Shown here in pieces: positions 1-11,946 of a DNA stretch of 64,000 nt. The DNA is taken from contig JAGPNK010000007.1 in assembly GCA_020746835.1 (NCBI GenBank), positions 1,349,501 to 1,413,500 of the forward strand, given 5' to 3'. Each line of letters begins with the position of its first letter. The stretch's first letter is position 1. This DNA comes from Stachybotrys elegans. Taxonomy: Eukaryota; Ascomycota; Sordariomycetes; Hypocreales; Stachybotryaceae. The notes beneath the pieces were generated by a model. That model was not told the origin of the DNA. It searched no databases and worked only from the letters and a program-made list of their open reading frames with translations. A program made the translations under genes and the position numbers.

Positions 1-311
1 TGGAGCAGAAGATCTCGCGACCCTTCTCGGTGCCTGGATCCCCTAGGGACCGCACGGGTATGATGACGCCAGGTGATTTTGCCAGCCTGCAGGAAGGCCG
101 CGAGGGCCTGAGTACCGAGGATTACGTTGCGTGGAAGCTGCCGTAAGTGACGACCCTGATTTACCCGTCTGGGAGATGTGTTTGACTGACTAGGCATACC
201 AGTGCTGAGGAGGACCCCGATGAATACCCTTTCCCTCTCACTCTGCGGACGAAGCCTGCTGAAGCCAAGACGGGGGAACCCTTGGAGACGGTTACCATCA
301 ATGGAGACTAG
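1..311 (+). CDS. 3' end of an unrecognised protein-coding gene
   Basis: Only the tail of this gene is present. The open frame starts at base 3 and runs to 142. A GTAAGT donor at 143 and a CAG acceptor ending at 202, with a TGACTGAC branch region about 15 nt upstream of it, define a 60-nt intron. The second exon runs from 203 to the TAG at 309-311. The visible tail of about 82 residues is polar and rich in Pro, Glu and Asp. It contains a [13 protein letters not shown] stretch and ends in VTINGD. I recognise no domain. The phase across the intron is consistent (CC joins T to give Pro), which supports the splice model. The function is unknown and most of the protein lies outside the window. Confidence 0.6.
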
Positions 312-3300
312 AGGACGGTGATATCAGCCCGAAACACCAAGCTGCTTGTATGAGAGGAGCAAGAATTGTCTAAAGGGAAGAAGAGAATGATGAGCTGCAC
401 AACGAGTGGTTGGCGGCGAATGATTGATTACGGTCGCAATTGCATAAAGCATAAAGCGATTGGGGAGGGTGGGGATGCTGGGGGTGGTGTGCTCGGTGAT
501 TCTGTAGATAACGCAAGCTATGAGTAGTTGGCTACGTTGTCAGTGCTTATTGTAGGTTATGCAAATATGGTACTTTGTCTGTATTTGGATATCAGTTCGG
601 TGATGGAGAGTCAGATGCAGTGCTGAAGCAGGGGAGGTCCAGGAAGGAGGAGAGTGGGACAAGGCGGGGAGTAATGCATTGGAGGAAGCAGGATTTGATG
701 AGTGCTGAATCATGTTCGCAATGCACAGATAGGAGCCGCGTGGCAGCTTGTCAGTAATCGTATGTAGAAGGTGAGGAGGCAGCATCGTGGAAAGGATGAT
801 GGCATTGTATCCGACATGGGACGGACATGCGCGATACAGGAGAAGAGGTGTTGATAAGATAGAAGATAGCTGGCGATGTGACAGCCGGCCGATCCTGCGG
901 CACGGGGCGATTGCGTTAAGCTGTGTCTGGCAGGCAGAGAGGTGGACGATGGAGCTTTTGAGAGCGATGAGCCGAGGCCATGCAGCACGGTCCTCTGTGG
1001 GCGTGCATTCGCGTACCAGGGTCGCCGGGCTTGCCCGCCCGTCTGGGAAGAATCTCCAAAGTACTAAGTGCGAGCACCGTGTAGTCGGATGCATACTGTA
1101 CGGTCTACTTTGCCAATGGCTCACGATGGCATACCACAACTAGTAGGTGAAAGTGGACGAGGACGAGGGCGAGGACGAGGATGCCGATAGTGGAGCACCG
1201 GCGGGATGTGGAGTTCAAGCTAACAAGATGCGAGGGAGAAAAGGATGTGGATACCAAAGCTCGTTGCTCGTCTCAGGTCCAGGACACCAGCTGAGTCCCC
1301 TGTGTAATTAGAGTTAGCCAGAACCATCAATATCATACCTCGCTTACCGGTGGGTTGACGAGGCTAAGAGGCGATAGACTGGTTCAGCCGAGATGCGAGT
1401 GTATCTCGGTTCATGTTTGGGCTTGTTTCTCTCAGAGCCCACCCACCTGTAAGAAAGAAAGACAGACAGGCTGGCAGGGCCTGAGAGCATGGGGTGGGAG
1501 GGGTGCAGACGAAGCAGGAGGACAAGCACGGCCTTTCAAATCGGCAGCTACCACTACTAGTCAACTGACGTGTTGGAGCGGAAACATGCGCATAAAGTCG
1601 AATATGTCGCTCCACGCGGCCTTCCTGTCTCTGGCCAATATCGAGATGGGCGTTGGGGTCCAAAGGAGTGGGAGGAGTCTGACGTCTGTACGGGGGGTCG
1701 GCTATACGATATCAACGGCATGATCCAACACGGTGCGGCTACATTGCCCAGCAGGTACAACGACAGCAGGATGCTTCTCCACATTCTGTCGGAAGTAGAT
1801 GAGCGATTACTCTGTTCGGCCGAGACGTCGACTTGTGAATGGTCGATCTGGGTATAGGGGGATGGGAACAAAGATTGTGTGCGGAACGGACCCAATCAAA
1901 ACTCGGCTGCATTATTATTCATCCCATCTACATGGAGACGAGGGGGTTCATGATGGCGAGATGAAAAGGGTTAGCGATAGATTGTCGGCTGGGGACGAGT
2001 GGCCTCATCTCTACGTTCCCCCCTGGCTCACAGTTCGTCTTGGCATCAGATACGCAGCCCGGTGTTTGCATACCACGGTAGCAGGCATGGAGCATGTGTG
2101 CGCTTCCCTCGGCGGGGGGCCGGCTTGTTTCAAGCCCAAGTTGCGCAGAAACACGGACCTGGCTTATACAGGTCGGTAGAGATAGGCGAGAGCGAGTAAG
2201 GAGACCAGGGGACAGGGAGGGAGAGAAGAAGATGATGAAAAAAAGAATGAAAAAATTGCTATGCAAAGCGTGGGGCATTGAGGGGGTATAATGTGCTAGC
2301 CGCTATCATCGTGCAAAATATATGAAGCATTGACAGCTATGTAGTTTGCATGCAGGCAATATTGAAGGCCCGGCATTTCTCCCGCCGTTGGGATTTGTAC
2401 GGCATCAAAGGGCCATGATCGATGAGCGGCGTGACTGCATGGCGGACCAATCAGACATGCACAGATAACACAGGGGGGGGGGGGGACTTGGGTGATCGTT
2501 TCTGGCTGGTGGTGGTGTGTGCGATGTTTTGTCGCGCACGGTCTGGTTCGTATCGAAATCCATGGTTCCTTCATCCATCAGGGCATATCATATGCCCGCC
2601 CGGCCAATCCGCCAATACCACCTCAGGCCTGGCGGTTGACACGGGCGGCTGCGGTTACCGAGCCACACTTTTCTCCTTTTCCTTTCTGCCTTATTAGTCT
2701 TGCGTTGTTGGGGATAATATGACACGAGGACTATAGGCCGGCCCGTTTTACGTGTCTAGGACAGCCATATATCCATACGACACGCCGCTCGGGTGAATTA
2801 CCAGACTGGAAAAGTGAATCAACCGACCGGCCACCCAGATTGGATTGTTTAATCATTCACGCAGGTGGGAAGTTTTTTGCGAATGAATCCATGCGGCAGG
2901 GCGAGGCGCTTACGAGGACCCAAGACAGGAACAACCAGCCTCAGTACGCCGGATGCGCCGTCATCAGCTGGTGTTTGACCCATCCATCAGCGGGCAGCGC
3001 TGGTTCTTTGTTTGCCAACAATATGCCCGTCTCATGCAAGAAAGAAGCAGCAATCTCCCTTGTTCTGCGCCCGTCAATCTTGAATTAAGTCCCTTGGTGC
3101 ATGGGCGTATCTCCAAAGCGGTGCCGTGTGCAAAGAGAAGACAAGATACCAAGATGCCACGCCAGGCGGTTCCTCTGCCAAGGTCTGGAATATAGTGCGC
3201 AAGATCTCGTACCAATCACCCACGTTGCCCGTTCCTGGATCCAAGCCACCGCCATGCAAACTCACACACCAAATGCAGGAACGGGCATGCGGCCCCCTCC

Positions 3301-4005
3301 CCTAATAATTTCCCACGCCCAGCGCAAGATCCCCTCTCCCAAAAAGGTGAGACTTTGGACCCAAGACCCGAATGTACCACCAAGACCCAACCCAGACCAG
3401 ACCAAACCGGCGGCATGGAAGCCACGCCAAAACACTCGGTGAGGACTCCCGGTAGCGGGCGGCTTGGGTTTGAGTTCTTAGTGTCTTTACATCTTGGCCC
3501 GGGTCTCTCTAGAGGTGGTTTTTGGCGGGCATAGCGGCAGATCCATCGCCCATCGTGTGCCGCCTCTGGCAAGGTCATCCCGGCCAACTAGCGATTCATG
3601 TTCTGGTTACGTAGTGGGAGGAGCATACTAAGTACCGCAAGGCTGGAGAGGCAGGTCACGAGGCACACACACGCGCACGCAAACACGAGAGACCCATATT
3701 CAAATAAAGAAGAAAAATGCATGTCTTGCTTGGTATCATCAAACTTGTAGTAGCAGTGGTAATAAGGGTCCCTTCATCCGGATTCGCCTCCCAATTCCCT
3801 TTGTAACGCCGATTGAAACCATCCATCCATTATGCTCGTGATAATAATGCCCAATCCCTTCATCCCAAAACGCCCGTAGCCTGCTTTTCCTTCCCGTACC
3901 CGTGCACTGTAGAAATGTGTTCGTGCCGTAACAGATAGCCCATCATAACTCGCTGCAAATAGCCCGTGACCCGTAAAGAAAATTGAAACCAGGCTCATGT
4001 CTTAC
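312..4005. other. Intergenic region without a supportable gene
   Basis: About 3.7 kb between two convergent genes. Open frames of 60-130 codons occur on both strands, but they overlap one another, have erratic composition and match nothing I recognise, so I treat them as noise. Local features are a G13 run (2473-2485) and a purine-rich A/G stretch near 2216-2260. I see no RNA gene. Confidence 0.5.
2473..2485. repeat. G13 homopolymer
   Basis: Thirteen consecutive G residues in intergenic DNA. Such runs are replication-slippage sites and their assembled length is often unreliable. Confidence 0.9.
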
Positions 4006-5001
4006 TCATGTCCGGATGCCTCGCGCCATCGACAGGCCCGTGAGCACTCGTCGCCTCGACGGGCTGGTCTGGTTGCTAACCATGGGCGATGTGGGCGACA
4101 TGGTGAAACTCCTTCGCATCTGAAACCTGTCTGTCTCCTCTGCCGGAGTCTGAGGTCGCACATTGAAGTCGGTCTGGTAACCCTTAGCGACCAAGAGGCT
4201 GTCTCGAGTCGAGGAGCCAGAGGTGCTCAGGCGTGACTTGCTTCGCTTCTTGACCAGCTTCAGGGTCTTGCGCAGCATCGACTCTTGGGGGCGAGGGGTT
4301 TCAGCCGTGGGCGACGGGAAGGGGTCCGACTCGAGGAATTGTGGGCGGGGGAAGTCCATGGTCATGCTGCTCTGAGGTCGGAGGGGGCTGTTGATAGACA
4401 CCACCGACGAGGCAACCGAGATGATGGACATGCGTTGGGCAAAGCTGGCATGGTTGTGGCCGGGAAGGATAGCTGGCTCCTCTGCCTCCCTTCTTGAAGA
4501 GAGCTGGACAATAGAAGGCTTTCCAAAGAAGATGACGGACACGGCACGAGCAGTGCTGGGCTCGACGTTCAGGTCACCCGAAGCGATTGACCACTCGTCG
4601 TCTGAGTCGAAGCAGGCGTCAGAGTCGTCGGGCGAGGATGAGGCATCCTCTTCCGAAGACAAGTAAACGTCATGTGGCGTGGCACAGGACAGGGCGGGCT
4701 CTTCGACGGCATTGAGCTTGTGCGGTAGGCTGTCGAGGAGCTTGTTCACTCTTAGGGAGCTCTTGTTGGGGAGCTGGGGGACCACTTCGGGGCTGGTGGC
4801 GGGCTCTGGGGTAGACATGTTGTCGTCGTCGGTATCGGAGACGTCGATGTCGTCGTCAGTGTATATGGAGGAGGCGTCGGAATCCGAGTCTTGGACGACG
4901 GGCTGGGCGCGGAGGCCTTGGCTGTAAGACCTGGGGAGGGTAGGCTGCTGGTCGACTGGAAGCGAGGCCGGCTGCTCTTTGGAAAGCTGGACCGCTGCCA
5001 T
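4006..5001 (-). CDS. Acidic serine-rich fungal protein of unknown function
   Basis: A single-exon model of 331 residues. The frame is open upstream to 5328, but I chose the ATG at 5001 (MAAVQLSKEQ) because the upstream part is proline- and serine-rich and reads like a leader. The N-terminal half is very acidic, with clusters such as DSDSDASSIYTDDDIDVSDTDDD and a second Asp/Ser cluster near residues 105-125. A hydrophobic, more ordered-looking segment (RAVSVIFFGKPSIVQL) follows near residues 145-160. The C-terminus is basic (LKLVKKRSKSRLS) with many Ser/Thr-Pro sites. It resembles hypothetical proteins of filamentous ascomycetes that I cannot tie to a function. It is probably largely disordered and phosphorylated; that is inference. 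No signal peptide or membrane segment is seen. Confidence 0.75.
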   Translation of the reverse strand: MAAVQLSKEQPASLPVDQQPTLPRSYSQGLRAQPVVQDSDSDASSIYTDDDIDVSDTDDDNMSTPEPATSPEVVPQLPNKSSLRVNKLLDSLPHKLNAVEEPALSCATPHDVYLSSEEDASSSPDDSDACFDSDDEWSIASGDLNVEPSTARAVSVIFFGKPSIVQLSSRREAEEPAILPGHNHASFAQRMSIISVASSVVSINSPLRPQSSMTMDFPRPQFLESDPFPSPTAETPRPQESMLRKTLKLVKKRSKSRLSTSGSSTRDSLLVAKGYQTDFNVRPQTPAEETDRFQMRRSFTMSPTSPMVSNQTSPSRRRVLTGLSMARGIRT

Positions 5002-8000
5002 GTTGCGAGGTAGGGAGGGTCGTTGTATGTTATATGTGGATGCGTGTGTAAGTTGGTCTAAGTGTAAATGAGGCCCTTGTGTGAAAGGAAAGGGCTTGGT
5101 TCTCGACTTGAGGTGGGTGATTGGGGAAAGGTATCGAGGGCCAGCCAGGAAATGACACGAGGGGGGATATGCAAGAAATATGATGGGAGGGTTGGAGAAA
5201 GAGCTGGCATGCAGAGAAGAGGATCGTGTCTTGGGTTGGGCAGAGTCATGACCATATATGAAAGAGCCGGAGAGCAGAAAAGAGGGCGTGTAAGTGCGGG
5301 TGGGACTGGTTCTGGCTCTGGCAGCCACCCCTGCCGCTTGGCGCGATACGTACCGAGTCCAGGGTCAAGATCGAGGGGGGGCTGCCCCTGCTTCTCGTCG
5401 TCGCTCTCGTCACGCACAAGCCCTGCAGGAGGACCCCCGACAGGAAGGCGGCCGTGCGATTTGTGTCAAGTTGCGCACTGTATACTTTGGCCTTTCCCCC
5501 AGCGCCCCCGGCTGTTTCTGCTTCCTACCGGGCTTGCCTTAGATGGGTAGGGGTGTCCCGGACGCGCTCGACAGGGAAAGAGCATACCACCAAACCAGCA
5601 CACACACTTTCACGAGACAAGACAGTGCAGCAGCTGCCAGCCTATGATGAGCAAGAGACAAGCTGGCTGGCAGGAAGCACTCACCACCTTCTGCTCCTCC
5701 CACCCAAACTTCGAACGAGGTACTAAGTTACTAATGTAGGTACAGGCGTCGGCTGGGAGCAGCTGTTTCATGTAGAAATGCAGCGATAACACCTAGACCT
5801 ACCCTTTTCAAATGTGATCAGCCAGAGTGCAAGAAATTACGATGCGTCGCCTTGTTCACCATGGCTGATTGCGAGTGACACGGTCGCTTTGCACGCCCAA
5901 CAAGTGTATCCGCCTTCTCGCATTGCTGCTGCTCCATATGCCCACGCTAAAAGGCGAAATTCGAAAGGTCTTGGGTCCATCATCACGCTGATTGTCGCGT
6001 TGAGTGGATTTTCCTCGTCAAAAAGGCCACCATGGTGCCCTTGCGTTCTCGATGGGTGACCTGATGACCTAACAGGCCAGCAGCCTAAAGATGGAATGCA
6101 AGTCAATGCCTCGACGCGAACTTGATCCGGCCCAGCTGATGGGCAAAGTCCACACACTCAAGCCCATGTCCTCCTATTCCCTGTCTATCCAGATAGTAGC
6201 ATCCTGCTGGTGCGGGAGGAGAAGCAGCCAGCATCTAAGCCTCGAGTCCACCTCCCGACAAACTAGGCAGGCTCGCTCCACGCAAAAAGAGAAACTCTAG
6301 GGGAAGAGAGCCATGCTCTGATGGCTTCGTCTACCTATGTGGCCGCATGCTGTGGTTCATGACGAGAAGGCTGATCTGACGGCGCCATCTCTGCGCCAGT
6401 TGAAACAATCTTTTACGGGCGCCTGTTGTCTTCCCAACGGAGCCCGACTGCTCCGGATGACATCTCCGGACAGCGCTCCATATCAAGTCCTGATTGGTTC
6501 GTGGTGTTGCACACAGCTCACCCACTTCACCTCCCTGAAGAAATGCGCCCGGCGGCTTGAGGAACATAGTAGATGACGGTTACGTTGGCTTGCCCGTCTT
6601 CGGTCGGGGCCGTCGCGCGTGCTTCTCTGTCTCACAACGTCTTCCGTCGTCTTTGTCCTCTTGGGCGAGGGAGGTACGCCATCGACGGCTAGGGCAGCAT
6701 GGCCTGGGCCGGGCGGGAATTCCTTGGCACACGCATCAGAAGCCAGGAGAGAGGGTCCTGTCAGTTGGGCCGCCACCCATTGGCATGCCACTGATCCAAG
6801 GGCTCGGCGGGAGCCTTCAATTGCAGGAACGTTGCGGGCGGTTGACGGCATGACGTGATGCTACCGTTTCTACAGTCGCCTCCCCGAGACGAAACAAGTT
6901 TGGAGATGACCTCGTCGGAATCAGGCTGGCTGAAAGCCGTTTCGCCAGCCGCCATATCATCATCACCTTATCCGGTTTGCCACCGCCCTGAAAGGGATAC
7001 GGTGCCTGTCTGCGTGCAGATCATGGCCATCACCGTGCAGCAATGGATGGAGCTTGTCTGCATTCGCTACCAGCTTCACGAGCGCATGCCATGCTGTCCT
7101 CTGCATGCTGAACCGGTTTGCCCTGAGTTCGTATCTGTACTGTACGAGGGAATTATGGGTTCATTTTCTTTCTTCTTATCCTCTTTTCCGCCCTCCCTTT
7201 CATTCGACCTGATCTAACGAGGCGGGAGAAGCGGGGCCCCTGCAGTCCTACCTGTCCACGCTGCAGACCTGCAGACTCCAGAGCCAGCACCAGAGTTGCA
7301 TTGCATCTGCGAAGTGGAAGAGCCATGGCCATGGTGAAAGACTACTGGCCAGACGGCTGGCACCACCCCAATCCGCCAAGGGCGAACCAGCGATGGCATT
7401 GGTGGCATCGCAAATCAGAGCGCCCACGCCGCCACACGCACCTTTTCGTCGCCTATCTGCCAGTAGACCGACTTTTCGAGCTTGACATCCCCTCTTATTT
7501 CCCCTTTTACCACGTTCCGTTGTTTTCTTGTGCTGGATGGGATTTTACTTACTCCGTTGAGCTCCATCGAGTCCCTATATCGGCGTGATGGTATAACTAT
7601 ATCAACTGGCTTGTATGAGTCGTTTCTTTGCTGTGGTTGGCCAGAGGTATCCTCTCCAATGGACATCGCTGGCTTTGCAGCTATATCGATCCGCGTTCCC
7701 CATCCGCATCTACACCTCGGCCACTTTACAGACTTAGGCGAGTAAAGGCCAGCCGAGATCTGGAATGTAGACACAGTGTGTCTCGAGCAGCGTGGACGAT
7801 CCGAAACAGTCACGGAGCTCTTCATCGCCCAGGTGTCGGCATGACCAAACCAAACAACTCTTGCCCCGGATTCCGAGAGTCCCGTTTCACGAACCTACAC
7901 TACAGCGCTGAATCGTCGCCGGAAAGACTCACATCCATGGGCGAGGCGCCCAGTCGAGGCCTGCAGCCCCTGGTCGGGTGCCCATTTGATTGGTCGAGCC

Positions 8001-11000
8001 AGCCGCACGGGGCAGCACAGGGCAGCCACAGGGTTACAAAGACTGGGAAGCGTAGAAACCTAAAACGCTGCTCAGACAGTGACGGGCGAGGCCCTGGGCG
8101 AATCCCGACATGGATCTTGGCGACAGGCTCAAGACAGTCAAAGACCCGCCGCGCGCCACAGATGGCCCTGTCCCCATCCACGTCAAAGGGGGGTCAGCCT
8201 GTGCCTTTTTCTCCTGCTTCTGAGGGTTGTCGAAGCGTGCCAGCGTGCCAGATCGAGATACAGACGTATGCAGGGCCGATACACCTGCGCCGCGCGAACT
8301 GATTCAAATACTGACTCTAAAACAACTGACCTGAATACCAGATCACCCTGATTTCAGCCGCCTGCGGGAGGTTTAGGCAGTCTGCATTGGACATATCCGT
8401 ATCGAGCAGGCATCAAGGTTGAGTGAAGTGCTGCTTCAGCTCGAGGGGGGCTCGGTGTTGGGGCCACTCCTGGCCTTCGCCCACGTCTGTTCGCCAGGAC
8501 ATGGCGAGCTCGAGGCTCGAGCTCGCGGGGAGGAGACCCATCATGGGTCCGTTTGTCGATTTGTCAAGAGAATATTCGCGTGCCACCCCAGCGAGCCGCA
8601 TCTTGCGCAATGTATTGGCGTTTCGTCCCTAAACCATGTCGACTTATCCTCCACGAAACGCTGCGATACCTCTTTCTATCAAAAAACATCTGGGTGCATA
8701 ATCGGCAACACTAACACCCGGGGCGCCTGAAGTCAAAGCGGCGCTCGTGATTTATGCGACTTCACCACACGGCCGGCACCTCGGGTGGGTTGATATGCCA
8801 TGGTAGTATAGGTTTGTTTGACTCGGCGGGGGATCGATATATTCGGGTTGATAATAGTAGAGGCAGCCTACTAAGTTGACAGGTTCGCCTTGCCGAACAC
8901 GCCATCGACACTCAGCCAATGCGAAACCCGGGGCGTTTCTTCAGCATTTTTTTGTGGATCCAAAGTGTTTGGCTACCAGATTTTCTCGACACCGGACGAA
9001 ACACGTCGATCTTACTTGGAGAGGGGCAGATCTCACCTCCCCGAGTCTCCTACCCTATAGCGTTATCTTCGCGTCGGGCCCAGTGATTGGTGGTGGCACC
9101 TTGGATAGACGGGAGCGGGTGATGATTGCAGCTTGTCTGATCGGCCGGTGGAACTGAGCAATCAGGAGCCATAGTCGAGGGCCTCTACCACCAGAAACTC
9201 CGCAGATCTTCAGGCACTGGATTGTCCTGCCTGGAAGGGAAGGACACTATGTGCGACCATTATTTTACGCGTCTATCGGGAACAATTGGCACACGGTGTA
9301 CGATACAAGTCGAATACCTACCTACTAACTGGCACCAGCTGAGGGATGAAACCAAAGAACTTCACAGCGATCCCCAACCCCGGGTGCTCTAGCCACCCCA
9401 AACGGGTTTAAGCAACAGACAAAGCAGAAGTAGACGAAGACGAAGATGGCAATAACAGTCGACCTCGTAGTGATGCGGCACCCACCTGACTCCTACGACG
9501 ACGCCAAGTCGCGGTTTAATACACGCAAGAGCCGCAGCACGCACCCTCTGCCGTGCACAACGTGTGCTCCTACATGTCCCGAGTTGTCGGCAGAACCGAC
9601 GTGTCCATACGAAGTAATTGGCAGGAAAAGGATGGATAAGGCTGCGGAAGGCTACGCCGCTGCGGCGAAGTGGAAGAAGCTTGGGCCCAGCGTCACAGTC
9701 GCAGGCGGACTCCCATGTTGCCGCAGAATCGACAGCCTCTGGAGTTTGAGGCAGCCGCATCGAGCAGGTCTCCCTCTCCGCTGCCACATGGAACCGCGCA
9801 CGCACACAGTGTGTGCTTGGAGGACTGTAGCCCAAGGGTGCAAGGGGACAAGCGGGAGGAAAATGAAGTCGAAGCTTTCCCTTGCTGAACCTGTTCCAAT
9901 TTTGGAGCCTGAAGGTCGCGCCACCCTGGGACGACGGGTCGGTCGATCGTGCGGCGCAGAGGTCTAGCATGGCAGACCGTGGCTCACAGTGGGAAGTTGC
10001 AAGCAATTCGAACCAGTGACTTACTTCTGCCTTTGCTCAAGAGTGCTTCATACCCTGGCGATGGCCCTCAGGTCGAAACCCGGTAATTCTCCAGATGGGC
10101 TGCTAGGAGGAGGGTATTTTGGGCACCTGTCATCTGATTCTGACTATGATTCTGATTGCGCCGATGGCGGGATGCAAGTACAAGTGTATTGGGAAGGATG
10201 CCATGAGACATAGACAGCTTCTCGAATCGTCATGTGGACGAGTCATCGCCATGCGTTGCAGCGCAGAGCTTCCCTCTTTGTGGCCTCGGGCAGCCCGTTG
10301 TGACAATGCGCGGGCATGAATTGAGGCTGATGATTCAGCTTGTTCGACTCCCACATGACATATCTTACGGGTGTCGTGCGAAGCCTGACGGATCTTTACG
10401 CTTTACGATGATGTTGGCGGATTCATCGGCCGCGCTCAGTAATCGACCAACCTCTGAGGATCTGCCTTCCCCCAACCAAAGCTGGGATATGGGCACACAT
10501 TTTTGCCTCCTAGGCTGTCTGGGGGAGGTGGAGGAACGATGATGACATACTAGTGAGCGTGCGTCATTGTCGTCAGGGTCCAGCCACGACGGCAAGCAAA
10601 CCTGGCATGTACATACTAATGCCAGCCATGGGGGATTCCCCGTACAGTGGAAGCCCGACTATGGTGTACATTGGCTGTGCAGCGCAACATCATCCTCTTT
10701 CACACACCCCTTACAGGAAAAGGAAAATGGTCCATTTCCAAGTCAACACCTCTCTGCTGGTTCCTTGTCATTCTCGCCAGTTGACAGAGTGACAAGGTTT
10801 CGGCACATAAATTAAGGTACCCTTTTCCGGCCCGCGCTAGGCCTATTTTAAAAACCCACGACAGGCTCGTTCGCATCTTTAATTATTTAATTTTTTTGGT
10901 GGCATGTCCAAAAATAGCACCCACCAGCCACAAGCCACAACAAGCCAACGCCCCCAAAGAATATGCTTATCCATCACGTCGGTATCCATACGCTACCAAC

Positions 11001-11820
11001 TCACTACTAAGCTAACAACAAAGAAAGCAACACCAGCATGGGTCTCCATGGTTCGTGGGTTCTTATTATACCTCGTTCTCTCTTTTTACCCTGATCTCGT
11101 TCTTTCTTCTCGGTCTCGCCTAAGAGGAATGCGGCTGCGGCCCCATGGGATCTGGCCCGTCGGCAAGGGTACCAACAAACTCGGGTCTCTCTCACTGCCT
11201 GCATTCCTTTCCTTCACCACTGTGTCGCTACTTTGCCCAATGTCCCATTATTTCCGCTTTCCCTGCCTGCATGTTGTCTCGGTCCACTTCCGCAACAATA
11301 TATGATGATTTATGCATTGCCGGCGCCGCCCTGTTTCCGGGGTGTCGGCCTGCCAGCGTCATAGGGCTGGCATGCAGGGCGGGTGATGTTTCTGGTGCCA
11401 ATAGACATGTGATGCTGCTCCCCCCAAAGGGGTCCATCTTTAATGGAGTGCGGAATATGATGTGGGCTCTCTTCATCCGCATTCCAGTGAACAAGAGGGA
11501 GCCGGGAGCATGCACGGGTGCGTGAGTGTTCTCAGTCATCGTCAAGAAGAGATCTACCGAAGATCATTGACGTGAGACAGGTTTACACTGGACATGCGTA
11601 ATCCTGCACACAGCGCATGACTTGGACGTGTCCTGACTTGGACAAGGCCGCGGAAGGATCTGGGCCAGCATCTTCCCCAGCCAGGAGCGAGTGTCCTTGT
11701 CGGGTTCAAGATCATCATCATGTGCGCTTTGAATCCGGGCAGAGGCGGTCGGACGATGTAGTTGATTCGTCAATAAACGCGGCTACATTACGTAGCCGCG
11801 TGTGAGACCATAGACATCAT
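5002..11820. other. Long intergenic region, no convincing gene
   Basis: Nearly 7 kb. The longest frames (for example 7628-8302 on plus, and 9389-10006 on minus overlapping 9446-9967 on plus) have opposite-strand shadows of similar length and no recognisable motif, so I reject them. The first few hundred bases hold the leader and promoter of the 4006-5001 gene. I see no transposase, tRNA or tandem array. Small secreted proteins or non-coding transcripts could be hidden here; sequence reading alone does not show them. Confidence 0.5.
11777..11801. other. Perfect 10-bp inverted repeat (hairpin)
   Basis: The arm ACGCGGCTAC (11777-11786) is followed by a 5-nt loop ATTAC and its exact reverse complement GTAGCCGCGT (11792-11801). 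It lies just past the stop codon of the 41-codon minus-strand ORF at 11821-11946, where a 3' stem-loop or bidirectional end signal is conceivable. It could also be chance. Confidence 0.6.
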
Positions 11821-11946
11821 CTATTTCTTAGCCTGCCTGGCATGACTGTGCAGATTCTCCAGATAGGTTGACATCATCTCTTGGGTCTTCGCGAAGAGGT
11901 CAGCGAGCAGTTGCGCTTCAGTCAGAACTTGTCCGCAGCTCGCCAT
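11821..11946 (-). CDS. Candidate 41-residue small protein or lone exon
   Basis: An ATG-to-TAG frame of 42 codons. The peptide has regular amphipathic helix character (TEAQLLADLFAKTQEMMSTY), unlike the low-complexity frames around it, and ends in a basic QAKK tail. An in-frame TGA lies five codons upstream. That TGA is part of a GACTGAC string that could be an intron branch point, so this may be a last exon whose upstream exons I could not find. I do not recognise the family. It could be chance; the call rests only on composition and on the hairpin that follows it. Confidence 0.22.
   Translation of the reverse strand: MASCGQVLTEAQLLADLFAKTQEMMSTYLENLHSHARQAKK

Noticed and set aside
5002..5328. 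N-terminal extension of the acidic protein by 109 codons
   Set aside because: The extension is Pro/Ser-rich and unlike a conserved start; the ATG at 5001 begins the coherent acidic protein.
7628..8302. 224-codon plus-strand open frame
   Set aside because: Composition is irregular, no domain is visible and other frames overlap it; it looks like chance in GC-moderate DNA.
9389..10006. 205-codon minus frame and 173-codon plus frame on the same DNA
   Set aside because: Neither shows a domain or splice context; they are mutual shadows.
9972..10100. Possible tRNA or small RNA near AATTCGAACC
   Set aside because: The T-loop-like string has no matching 5-bp stem, and no A box lies at the right distance on the minus strand.
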